From: Acidimicrobiia bacterium
GTDB lineage: Bacteria; Actinomycetota; Acidimicrobiia; Spongiisociales; Spongiisociaceae
Direction of reading: 5' to 3'
NCBI GenBank assembly: GCA_022827785.1
Contig: JAJEIM010000031.1
Span: 96,549 to 135,459, forward strand
Length of the DNA: 38,911 nt
Part shown: one piece after another, positions 15,901 through 23,198 of the stretch
Layout: every line of letters begins with the position of its first letter
Position numbering within the stretch: the first letter of the stretch is position 1
Program-made: the position numbers and the translations under genes
The notes under the pieces: model-generated
What the model was told of the DNA's origin: nothing
The model's input: only the letters and a program-made list of their open reading frames with translations
Databases searched by the model: none

Positions 15901-17325
15901 ATGCGAGGGAATAAGAGCATGAAGAATCTGATACGCCTCGGTGCGTTGCTGTCGGTCATCGCTTTGGTGGCCGCGGCCTGCGGGAGCGAGGAGGCCACTC
16001 CGGAAACGGTCGTGGTCACTTCGATCGTGACCGAGGAAGTGGTCGTCACCGAAGAGGTCGTGGTCACTTCGATCGTGACCGAGGAAGTGGTCGTCACCGA
16101 GACGGTCGAGGTCGAGGTTCCGGTCGAGGCCGAACCGATGGGACCCTCCGGACCGGGTCTCCTGGATCTGGATGACTCCCAACTGGCCGGCATGTCGTGG
16201 GACGAGATCGTTGCCGAGGCCGAAGGTACCCGGCTCAACTGGTTCATGTGGGGTGGTAGCGCGGTCATCAACGCCTACATCAACGGTTGGGTGAAGGAGC
16301 AGGCCGCTGAACGCTACGGAATCGACCTGAACCAGGTACGCATCACCGACACTGTCAACGCGGTGGACACGGTGATCAGCGAGACCGAGGCCGGCGAGTT
16401 CGCCAGCGGTTCGGTGGACATGATCTGGATCAACGGCGAGAACTTCAAGACGATGAAGAACGCCGGTCTGCTGTTCTGTGGCTACTGGGACATCATGCCC
16501 AGCATGGCCAACGTGGACCAGCAAGCAGGACCCATCGCCTTCGACTTCGGTACCCCGGTGGACGAGTGCGAGGTTCCGTGGAACCAGGCCCAGTCGGCGG
16601 TGTTCTACAACAGCGCCTTGGTGCCCAGTCCCCCGGCCGACATGGACGCCTTGCTGGCCCATGCTTGCGATAACCCGGGAACGTTTACGTACCCGGCCCC
16701 GCCGGACTTCACCGGCAGCGTGTTCGTGCGCCACGTGTTCTACAACGAGGCCGACAAGATCCTGCCCGGCGGGCACTCCGACATGATCGGGATCCCCTTC
16801 GACCAGGCGCTCTACGACCAGGTGGCGCCTGCCACATGGGCGACCCTCAACGCAGTCGAGCCCTGCCTGTGGCGCGGTGGAGAGACCTACCCGGTGGACC
16901 AGCCCGCCCTCGAGCAGCTGTATGCCAACCAGGAGGTCAGCCACTTCCTGGCCTACGGGCCGGCGTCGGCGGGTTCCAAGGTCGATAGCGGCCTGTTCCC
17001 CGAGTCGACCCGTACGTACGGCTTGAACAGCGGCCAGATCGGCAACACGAACTTCGTGACCATCCCCTACAACTCGCCCAACAAGGCGGCGGCGTTGGTG
17101 GTGGCGGACCTGTTGCTGAGCATCGACGGTCAGCTGGAGAAGGCCTATCCGGACGTCTGGGGCCAGATCAACGTGCTGAACTCGGCGGCGCAGTCGCACT
17201 TCGCCGACGTGCCCCGGCACCCGTCGGTGGTCGATCCGGGAGCGATCAGCTCCTTGGGTGAACTCCTTGGTGACTGGGTACCGGCCATCGAGGAAGGCTG
17301 GAACGCGAACGTAGCCCAGCAATAA
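15901..17325 (+). CDS. ABC importer substrate-binding lipoprotein, YnjB-like
   Basis: A 474-aa lipoprotein. ATG 15901 follows AAGGAGG by 11 bases. The signal peptide ends in LVAAAC with Cys27 as lipid anchor. Then comes a Thr/Val/Glu-rich linker, partly a 16-residue tandem repeat, and an extracellular binding domain. MSWDEIVAEAEGTRLNWFMWGG, IWINGENFKTMKNAGLL, FTYPAPPDFTGS and GQIGNTNFVTIPYN match the pattern of E. coli YnjB-type proteins, a cluster related to iron/thiamine/polyamine binders whose ligand is not settled. It is followed by a strong hairpin and then by its permeases, so the lipoprotein is probably made in excess of them. The gap upstream (15718-15900) may hold its promoter. Confidence 0.85.
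   Translation: MRGNKSMKNLIRLGALLSVIALVAAACGSEEATPETVVVTSIVTEEVVVTEEVVVTSIVTEEVVVTETVEVEVPVEAEPMGPSGPGLLDLDDSQLAGMSWDEIVAEAEGTRLNWFMWGGSAVINAYINGWVKEQAAERYGIDLNQVRITDTVNAVDTVISETEAGEFASGSVDMIWINGENFKTMKNAGLLFCGYWDIMPSMANVDQQAGPIAFDFGTPVDECEVPWNQAQSAVFYNSALVPSPPADMDALLAHACDNPGTFTYPAPPDFTGSVFVRHVFYNEADKILPGGHSDMIGIPFDQALYDQVAPATWATLNAVEPCLWRGGETYPVDQPALEQLYANQEVSHFLAYGPASAGSKVDSGLFPESTRTYGLNSGQIGNTNFVTIPYNSPNKAAALVVADLLLSIDGQLEKAYPDVWGQINVLNSAAQSHFADVPRHPSVVDPGAISSLGELLGDWVPAIEEGWNANVAQQ
16008..16103. repeat. 48-bp tandem duplication in the lipoprotein linker
   Basis: Two adjacent 48-bp units (16008-16055 and 16056-16103) agree at their first 45 bases without a mismatch. They encode a repeated 16-residue Val/Thr/Glu segment just after the lipid anchor. 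The unit length is a multiple of three, so copy-number changes keep the frame. Confidence 0.9.
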
Positions 17326-17338
17326 CGAGCGGTTCGGA

Positions 17339-17381
17339 GACGGGGGGCCGGCGGTTGGTAACGCCTCGCCGGCCCCCCGTC
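17339..17381 (+). terminator. Strong hairpin between binding protein and first permease
   Basis: Perfect 15-bp GC-rich arms (17339-17353 and 17367-17381) enclose a 13-base loop, 14 bases after the lipoprotein stop. No U-tract follows, so it is more likely a partial terminator or an mRNA-stabilising stem. Such stems are common after binding-protein genes and give unequal expression within one operon. Confidence 0.75.
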
Positions 17382-17448
17382 CCGCCCGAACCCAGGTACC
17401 AACCGTCCCCTGACGTGGAGCGAGGAAGCGCGCCGTGCATCATGGAGC

Positions 17449-18369
17449 ATGAAATGGCCGGAGCCGGTGTCTAGGACACGTCGGCTGAGCCGTACGAGCC
17501 TGTCGGAGAAGGCCGCGCAGCGGCTCACCATCGCGCTGCTCCTGACGCCCGCCATCCTGGTGATCCTGCTCCTGTTCATGGGGGGCCTGATCACCGGCTT
17601 CCTGCGTAGCCTGGGTTATTTCCCCCTGATCGGACTCAACGACTTCAACTTCGCCGCCTATACCACCATCTTCACGGACAACGGGTTCATCCGGAGCTTC
17701 ATCCTCACCTTCCACATCGCCTTCACCTCCACCCTCATCGCCAGCATCCTGGCCGTGGCCTCTGCGATGCTGCTCCGGCCCGCCTTCCGGGGGAAGCGCT
17801 TCGTCCAGTTCATCTTCTCCCTCAACCTCACCATTCCCCACCTGGTGGGGGCGGTAGGCGTTCTCTACCTGTTCTCCGGTAGCGGTCTCGTCTCCCGCCT
17901 CGCCACGGGGGCCGGCCTGATAGACAGCCCGGCGGGTTTCCCGGCCATGGTCAACGATCCCTGGGCGATCGGCATCATCATCCAGTACGTGTGGAAGGAG
18001 ATCCCGTTCATCGGCGTGATCGTCCTGGCGATCCTCCTGTCGGTGGGGGAGGACTACGAGTCGGTGGCCCGTTCGCTGGGCGCCAACCGGTGGCAGGCCT
18101 TCCGAAACGTGACCCTGCCGCTGATCATGCCGGGAGTGGTGTCGGCTTCGGTGATCGTATTCGCCTTCACCTTCGGCGCCTTCGAGATCCCGTGGTTGCT
18201 CGGATCCACCTTCCCCAAGGCCCTTCCCGTGCTGGCCTTCGAGAGCTACACCGATGTCGATCTGGCAGCCCGGCCGCAGGCCATGGCCATGGCCATGGTC
18301 ATCGCGGTGATGAGCAGCCTGATGATTCTGGCGTACATGAAGGTGTCGCGCCGGTACGTGCGGAGCTAG
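17449..18369 (+). CDS. ABC importer permease 1 (YnjC-like, N-terminal half equivalent)
   Basis: A 306-aa binding-protein-dependent permease with about six helices. The EAA loop that contacts the ATPase is EDYESVARSLGANRWQAF, followed by VTLPLIMPG. E. coli YnjC is a single double-length permease; here the two halves are separate genes. The start is uncertain: ATG 17449 has GGAG too close, and GTG 17467 is an alternative. It lies downstream of the lipoprotein and its hairpin, and 5 bases before the next permease. Confidence 0.85.
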   Translation: MKWPEPVSRTRRLSRTSLSEKAAQRLTIALLLTPAILVILLLFMGGLITGFLRSLGYFPLIGLNDFNFAAYTTIFTDNGFIRSFILTFHIAFTSTLIASILAVASAMLLRPAFRGKRFVQFIFSLNLTIPHLVGAVGVLYLFSGSGLVSRLATGAGLIDSPAGFPAMVNDPWAIGIIIQYVWKEIPFIGVIVLAILLSVGEDYESVARSLGANRWQAFRNVTLPLIMPGVVSASVIVFAFTFGAFEIPWLLGSTFPKALPVLAFESYTDVDLAARPQAMAMAMVIAVMSSLMILAYMKVSRRYVRS

Positions 18370-18374
18370 GGCTG

Positions 18375-19253
18375 ATGGCGGACACTCGGATCGAGCCGGC
18401 CGGCGCAGTGGCAGGCGCTGTGGCGCCGGAAGCCTCGGAGCGCCGCTTCAGCTGGCGGATCACCGGCCGGTGGGTGGGAATCACCGGCCTGCTGGCCTTC
18501 CTCGTGGCGCCCATAGTTCCCCTGTTCATCTGGTCGATCAGTTTCCGGTGGTTCTATCCGGCCATCCTTCCCACCGAGTACAGCGCCCGCGCCTGGACCG
18601 AGGTGATCACGCCTCACAACGACGTGCTGGGCGTGGCGTGGAACACCGCCCTCATCGCGCTGGTGGTGACGGTCTTTTCCATCCTGCTGGGGGTCCCTGC
18701 CGGCCGGGCCTTGGGTCTGTACGAGTTCCGGGGCAAGCGGCTGGTGGAGTGGATGATCCTGGCCCCGATAATCGTCCCGGGACTGGCGGTGGTACTCGGC
18801 ATCCACGTGCTGTTCATCAGGGCCGGCCTGTCCAACAGCATCCCCGGCGTCATCCTGGTGCACCTGGTGCCAACCCTCCCGTACATGACGCTGGTGATGT
18901 CAGGGGTGTTCGCCAACTACGACACCGACTTCGAGTTACAGGCGCGCTCCCTGGGGGCGAGCCGATGGGCCACCCAGCTGCACATCACCCTGCCGGCCAT
19001 CTTCCCCGGCGTGGTGGTGGGAGCCCTGTTCGCGTTCATAATCTCGTGGAGCCAGTACGTGCTGACGTTGCTCATCGGCGGCGGGCAGGTACAGACCCTG
19101 CCGCTGCTGCTGTTCGGATTCGTTCGCTCGGACCCGGCCATAGCCGGCGCCCTGAGCGTGGTCTTCATCCTGCCGGCGGTGCTCGTCCTGCTACTGAGCT
19201 CCCGCTACCTGTCCGGAGACAACGCCGCCGTAGGAGGTATCGGAAACATATGA
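18375..19253 (+). CDS. ABC importer permease 2
   Basis: A 292-aa permease with about six helices after a 30-residue cytoplasmic start. The EAA loop is DTDFELQARSLGASRWATQL, followed by ITLPAIFPG. ATG 18375 lies 5 bases after the stop of permease 1, and its TGA overlaps the ATG of the ATPase gene (ATGA), so the three importer genes are translated together. Long open frames upstream in the same phase are shadows of permease 1. Confidence 0.85.
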   Translation: MADTRIEPAGAVAGAVAPEASERRFSWRITGRWVGITGLLAFLVAPIVPLFIWSISFRWFYPAILPTEYSARAWTEVITPHNDVLGVAWNTALIALVVTVFSILLGVPAGRALGLYEFRGKRLVEWMILAPIIVPGLAVVLGIHVLFIRAGLSNSIPGVILVHLVPTLPYMTLVMSGVFANYDTDFELQARSLGASRWATQLHITLPAIFPGVVVGALFAFIISWSQYVLTLLIGGGQVQTLPLLLFGFVRSDPAIAGALSVVFILPAVLVLLLSSRYLSGDNAAVGGIGNI

Positions 19254-20305
19254 CCCAGGTAACCCTCAGCGGGCTGACCAAGATTTTCGACGAGAAGTCG
19301 CCCCCGGCCGTCGATCAACTCAATCTGGAGATCGAGTCCGGCAAGCTCACCGCCCTTCTCGGGCCGTCCGGATGCGGCAAGACCACCACCATGAAGATGA
19401 TCGCCGGGCTCCTCCGGCCCACCTCGGGCGACATCACTTTCAACGGCGAATCGATCCTGAGCATCCCGCCCGAGGATCGGGGAGCGGTGATGGTGTTCCA
19501 GAACTACCTGCTGTTCCCGTATATGACCATCGCCGAGAACATCGGCTTCGGCCTCAAGATGCGGAAGGTGGACCGCAAGGAGATCCGTACGCGGGTGACC
19601 GACATGCTGGACCTCGTGCAGCTGCCGGGTTTCGAGGACCGCAAGCCCCGGCAACTCTCCGGTGGACAGCAACAGCGGATCGCCCTGGCCAGGGCGCTCA
19701 TAGTCCAACCGAACGTCCTGTTGCTGGACGAGCCCCTCAGCAACCTCGACGCCCATCTCCGGGATGAGATGCGGGAGTTGATCCGGCGCATCCAGACCGA
19801 GATGGCGATCACCACTGTCTTCGTCACCCACGACCAGGAGGAGGCGGTGGTGCTGGCCGACCGGATCGCGCTGCTGTTCGACGGGCGGTTACAGCAGTTC
19901 GACGTTCCGGACGCCTTCTTCGAGTCGCCGCAGAGCGTCGAGATCGCCAAGTTCTTCGGCGGCACCAACTTCATCCCGGGCCATTACGAGGGCGGAGAGA
20001 TAACCACCGCCATCGGCCGGTTCCGGGCGCCGCGGTCGGCGGTGGACGGCGGTGATGCGGTGCTCAGCATCCGCCCGGAGGCGGTGACGCTGGGCTCTGA
20101 CGGAGGCAATTCGGTGATGGGGCGGATCAGGTCGCACGTGTACGTCGGGCGGTATGCCCGGTTCCGGGTCGCTCTGGGCGACATCGAGGTCGAGGCCATC
20201 ACGGACCCGGCACAGGTGAAGCTGTTCAATGACGGGGACGAGGTGCCGGTCAGGTTCGACTCCAACAAGATCTGGGTGATCGGGCCGGCCTCCTCCCAGC
20301 CGTAG
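19250..20305 (+). CDS. ABC importer ATPase (iron/polyamine/YnjD-like)
   Basis: A 351-aa nucleotide-binding subunit with all motifs: Walker A GPSGCGKT (38-45), Q-loop Gln84, signature LSGGQ (136-140), Walker B LLLDEP with Asp160 and Glu161, and switch His194. A C-terminal TOBE-like domain (from ~240, VLSIRPEAVTLG) is the usual regulatory extension of this importer class. The start is the ATG at 19250, overlapping the permease stop; GGAGG is 12 bases upstream. It powers uptake with the YnjB-like lipoprotein. Confidence 0.9.
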   Translation: MTQVTLSGLTKIFDEKSPPAVDQLNLEIESGKLTALLGPSGCGKTTTMKMIAGLLRPTSGDITFNGESILSIPPEDRGAVMVFQNYLLFPYMTIAENIGFGLKMRKVDRKEIRTRVTDMLDLVQLPGFEDRKPRQLSGGQQQRIALARALIVQPNVLLLDEPLSNLDAHLRDEMRELIRRIQTEMAITTVFVTHDQEEAVVLADRIALLFDGRLQQFDVPDAFFESPQSVEIAKFFGGTNFIPGHYEGGEITTAIGRFRAPRSAVDGGDAVLSIRPEAVTLGSDGGNSVMGRIRSHVYVGRYARFRVALGDIEVEAITDPAQVKLFNDGDEVPVRFDSNKIWVIGPASSQP

Positions 20306-20313
20306 GCGGCCGG

Positions 20314-21519
20314 TTGCTCCCCACCCCGGCGGCGACCCGTTGGGGCCTCGTCGCGTCAGGATGGTCGGTCTACGCCCTCTACTACCTGGGGAGGGTCAAC
20401 TTCTCGGTGGCGGTGCCCCGGCTCCAGGATGAGGCGGGCCTGTCCGCCACTGAGATCGGGGCGCTGGCGGCCGGGTTCTTCTGGGTCTACTCGCTGTCCG
20501 CGGTTCCGGTGGGCCGCCTGGCGGATCGCTTCGGGGCCAGGACGCTGGTAGGTCTCGGGCTGGTCGGCAGCGGGCTGGTCAACGCGGCGTTCGTGCTCGG
20601 ATCCGGGGACTTCCGGCTGGCGCTTGTGATCTGGTCGGCCAACGGCATATTCCAGGCCATGGGATGGACCCCGCTGGTGGGTGCGTTGGGCCGGTGGGTG
20701 GAGGCCGGCCGGTCGGCTCGGGTGATCGCCTCGTTCGGTTCATGCTTCGTGGCCGGCACTGCTCTTACCTTCGCGGTCGGCGGGTTCATCATCGAACGGG
20801 GCGGGGCGGACGCGGTGTTCGTGGCCGCTTCCCTGGTGCTCGTACCGGTCGGGATTGTCTGGTGGATCGGGGTGCGGGATCCGGTTCCCGAGGCTGCCCC
20901 GGCCGATAGGAGCTCCGGATCCATGACCGCGGCGATCTGGCTGCTGCCCCCGGCGGTGGCCATCGGGGTGGCGTACGTGGCACTCATCGTCTGGACCCCG
21001 GCCTACTTCGTGGAGGTCCACGGCGTGTCGGTGGGCCGGGCCGGGCTCCTGTCATCTATGATGCCCGCTGCTTCCATCGCTGTGACCATCGCGGTGGGCC
21101 GCTGGTTCCGGGCCGCGGATACCCGGGGGGCTGCTCTTCGGGGCGGGACCGTCCTCCTGCTGACCGCCGTGGCGCTGGCGACGATCTCCGGGGCTACCGG
21201 TCTGGGGAGCGGCTTCGCGGCGGTGGCCGCCGGCACCGCCCTAGTGGGGGCCTCTTCATCCGTCGTTCTGGGGTTGTATCCCCGGGTCGGCTCCGCAGGC
21301 GGAGTGAGCCTGACCTCCGGGGTGTTCGCCCTGGCATTTAACCTCGGGGGAGGTGCGGGGTCGCCCTTGATGGGCAGGTTGGTCGGCCAGGACCGTTGGG
21401 ACGCGGCCTTCCTGTTCCTGGCCGGATCGGTGCTCATCGGCGCCTTGTGGTCCTACGGTTGGTATGCGAGGGCGCGAACTCAGCACGCACGGGAAGGAGT
21501 TTCCGATGGCTCGGCATAG
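20314..21519 (+). CDS. MFS transporter of the sugar-phosphate/anion type
   Basis: A 401-aa carrier with about twelve helices. The opening SVYALYYLGRVNFSVAVPRLQ and PVGRLADRFGAR resemble organophosphate:phosphate antiporters (GlpT/UhpT-like) and their relatives. The only start near the beginning of helix 1 is TTG 20314, 8 bases after the ATPase stop and without a ribosome-binding site, so it should depend on coupling. Its stop overlaps the next gene by 14 bases. In this block it could export a product or bring in a second substrate; the direction is not known. Confidence 0.8.
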   Translation: MLPTPAATRWGLVASGWSVYALYYLGRVNFSVAVPRLQDEAGLSATEIGALAAGFFWVYSLSAVPVGRLADRFGARTLVGLGLVGSGLVNAAFVLGSGDFRLALVIWSANGIFQAMGWTPLVGALGRWVEAGRSARVIASFGSCFVAGTALTFAVGGFIIERGGADAVFVAASLVLVPVGIVWWIGVRDPVPEAAPADRSSGSMTAAIWLLPPAVAIGVAYVALIVWTPAYFVEVHGVSVGRAGLLSSMMPAASIAVTIAVGRWFRAADTRGAALRGGTVLLLTAVALATISGATGLGSGFAAVAAGTALVGASSSVVLGLYPRVGSAGGVSLTSGVFALAFNLGGGAGSPLMGRLVGQDRWDAAFLFLAGSVLIGALWSYGWYARARTQHAREGVSDGSA

Positions 21520-22282
21520 GGCGGTCATGGACCTCGGTCGTGACGAGTGGATGGCCGCGCTCGGCATCGCGGAGGCCGATATTCCACATGCCGTGATCCT
21601 CGAGGGCTCCTGGTGGAGGGAGCAGCGGACCGCCTGGCGGCTCAGCCGGCTTGAGGATGTGCGCGAGCTGGCCTTCCCGGACATGTTCCTCGGTTACCGG
21701 CGGGGGCGACCGGTGGTCTACTCCTGCGTGTACGGGGCGCCCCGCGCCGTGGAGCCGGCCCATCTGTTCGGGGTGTTGGGGACGCCGCGCATGGTGATGA
21801 TCGGGACCTGTGGCGCCCTCCACGCCGGGCTGTCCACCGGCGACGTAGTGGTCCCGTCGGTTGCGGTGGCTCGGGAGGGCGTGGCCCGCCTGTACGCAGC
21901 CCCCGAGGCGATCGACGCCGACCCCCGGCTCGCCGGGTTGGGGCGCCGCCGGCTCATGGAACGCAACATCAGGTCGGCCGACTCGTTGCACCTGTCCTGG
22001 GTGTCGATCTTCGCCCAGAGCGGTGCGATGGTGGCCGAGTGGCGGGACCGCGGCTACGGATCGGTGGACATGGAGGCGGCAACCCTCTACGCGGTGGCGC
22101 GTTACTTCGGTTTCGCCGCCACCGCGCTGCTGGTGGTGTGGGACCAACTCGACCAGGACCGGAGCTTCCTGGATCCGCTCACCGAGGCGCAGCAGGCCCG
22201 GCTTGACGCCGCCAACGAGGCTGTCTTCGACGTGGCCCTGTCGATCGGGTTGGACGCCGATCCCGGGGAGAGGGCCCGGTGA
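21506..22282 (+). CDS. Nucleoside phosphorylase family protein (PNP/UDP type)
   Basis: A 258-aa protein. ATG 21506 has GAAGGAG six bases upstream. The PNP_UDP_1 fold is marked by [20 protein letters not shown] (phosphate/substrate loop) and by [17 protein letters not shown], whose Met-Glu pair contacts the ribose in family members. Such enzymes split purine or pyrimidine nucleosides with phosphate to base and ribose-1-phosphate. Together with the nucleoside hydrolase at the start of the block it is the main reason to think the cluster handles nucleosides. The specific base is not deducible. It overlaps both neighbours. Confidence 0.85.
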   Translation: MARHRAVMDLGRDEWMAALGIAEADIPHAVILEGSWWREQRTAWRLSRLEDVRELAFPDMFLGYRRGRPVVYSCVYGAPRAVEPAHLFGVLGTPRMVMIGTCGALHAGLSTGDVVVPSVAVAREGVARLYAAPEAIDADPRLAGLGRRRLMERNIRSADSLHLSWVSIFAQSGAMVAEWRDRGYGSVDMEAATLYAVARYFGFAATALLVVWDQLDQDRSFLDPLTEAQQARLDAANEAVFDVALSIGLDADPGERAR

Positions 22283-22737
22283 AGGCGCTCATCCAGCGGG
22301 TGGATCACGCGTCGGTGTCGGTCGACGGCAGCGTGATCGGGCAGATCGGGGAGGGGCTCCTGGCCCTGGTGGGCGCCGGTCGGGCCGACACCAGCGCCGA
22401 TGCGGAGGCGCTGGCTCGCAAGGTCGTGGGGCTCCGGATCTTCCAAGATGAGGATGGCCGGTTCAACCGGTCTCTGGTCGACGTGGGAGGCGCCATGCTT
22501 GTGGTCAGCCAGTTCACCCTCTACGCCGATGTCCGCCGGGGCCGGCGCCCCAGCTTCACGGAAGCGGCGCGCCCCGAGCAGGCCAGCCGCCTGGTGGACG
22601 AGTTCGTGGCGGCGGTGAAAGCCCTGGGAGTCGAGGAGGTGGCGACCGGACGTTTCGGCGCGATGATGGAGGTGGATCTTCGCAACAACGGACCGTTCAC
22701 GCTGATGGTCGAGACCGCCGACGGGCGGGTCATCTAG
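22279..22737 (+). CDS. dtd: D-aminoacyl-tRNA deacylase
   Basis: A 152-aa protein, the usual length for bacterial Dtd, which removes D-amino acids wrongly attached to tRNA. Signatures are [17 protein letters not shown] at the N-terminus, [20 protein letters not shown], and the C-terminal NNGPFTL with its Gly-Pro pair that screens chirality in the dimer. The start is a GTG overlapping the previous stop (GTGA). It is a housekeeping enzyme at the end of the catabolic block, with no obvious link to it. Confidence 0.95.
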   Translation: MKALIQRVDHASVSVDGSVIGQIGEGLLALVGAGRADTSADAEALARKVVGLRIFQDEDGRFNRSLVDVGGAMLVVSQFTLYADVRRGRRPSFTEAARPEQASRLVDEFVAAVKALGVEEVATGRFGAMMEVDLRNNGPFTLMVETADGRVI

Positions 22738-23198
22738 GCGACAGGCGAGTGCATCGCTGCCGACCATGCGAACCTGAGGTTCTGGGGGCCGCTGGTGGTG
22801 CGGTGTTCCTGAGGTTCAGGGCGCCGCTAGCGGTGTCCTCTGCCCAAAGTTCGAGAAGTCGCGAAAATCGCGGGAAACCGGGGCTCCGCACCGGGCCCTC
22901 CCCCGCCGCCGCCACCGTGGTTGGAGCGTGGTCGGCCATGCCCGGGCTGGGTGCCGGGGGTCGGCTGTCGCTCCATAAGCCTTATGTTCCCTTGGCCCGG
23001 CCGTTCCGATCGGTCTCGCCTCATCGGCCGGTGTTGGTGCTTGGCAATAGGCAACGTATGGCGGGGGTGTGACAGAATTCGACCCCGTGCCGCAGAACGC
23101 GAAAATATCCGGTTGTTGCCGGAGCCAGGTTTGGTAGTGGGTGATTGTGTCTGCCTAGCCTTCCCGGGGGGACGATGCGGGTGGGAAGGGTGCGGCGC
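22738..23198. other. 461-bp gene-free stretch between convergent dtd and adnB
   Basis: No gene is supported. The stretch contains an imperfect 35-bp direct repeat (units from 22773 and 22808, both starting CCTGAGGTTC), a perfect palindrome CATAAG-C-CTTATG (22974-22986) and GCGAAAA motifs at 22861 and 23100. An inverted repeat CCTTCCC/GGGAAGG (23160-23190), just beyond the adnB stop, may terminate it. Confidence 0.5.
23160..23190 (-). terminator. Possible terminator hairpin of the adnAB operon
   Basis: CCTTCCC (23160-23166) and GGGAAGG (23184-23190) pair around a 17-base loop, 9-39 bases beyond the adnB stop. No U-tract follows on the minus strand, so the call is tentative. Confidence 0.4.

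Noticed and set aside
15856..17322. 488-codon minus-strand frame opposite the lipoprotein gene
   Set aside because: The plus-strand lipoprotein has a lipobox and YnjB motifs. The antisense translation has repetitive Asp/His/Asp stretches mirroring the Val/Thr repeat and no domain.
17991..18374. Upstream extension of the second permease
   Set aside because: It overlaps permease 1 in another frame and reads as Gly/Arg-rich noise; the ATG at 18375 fits the family.
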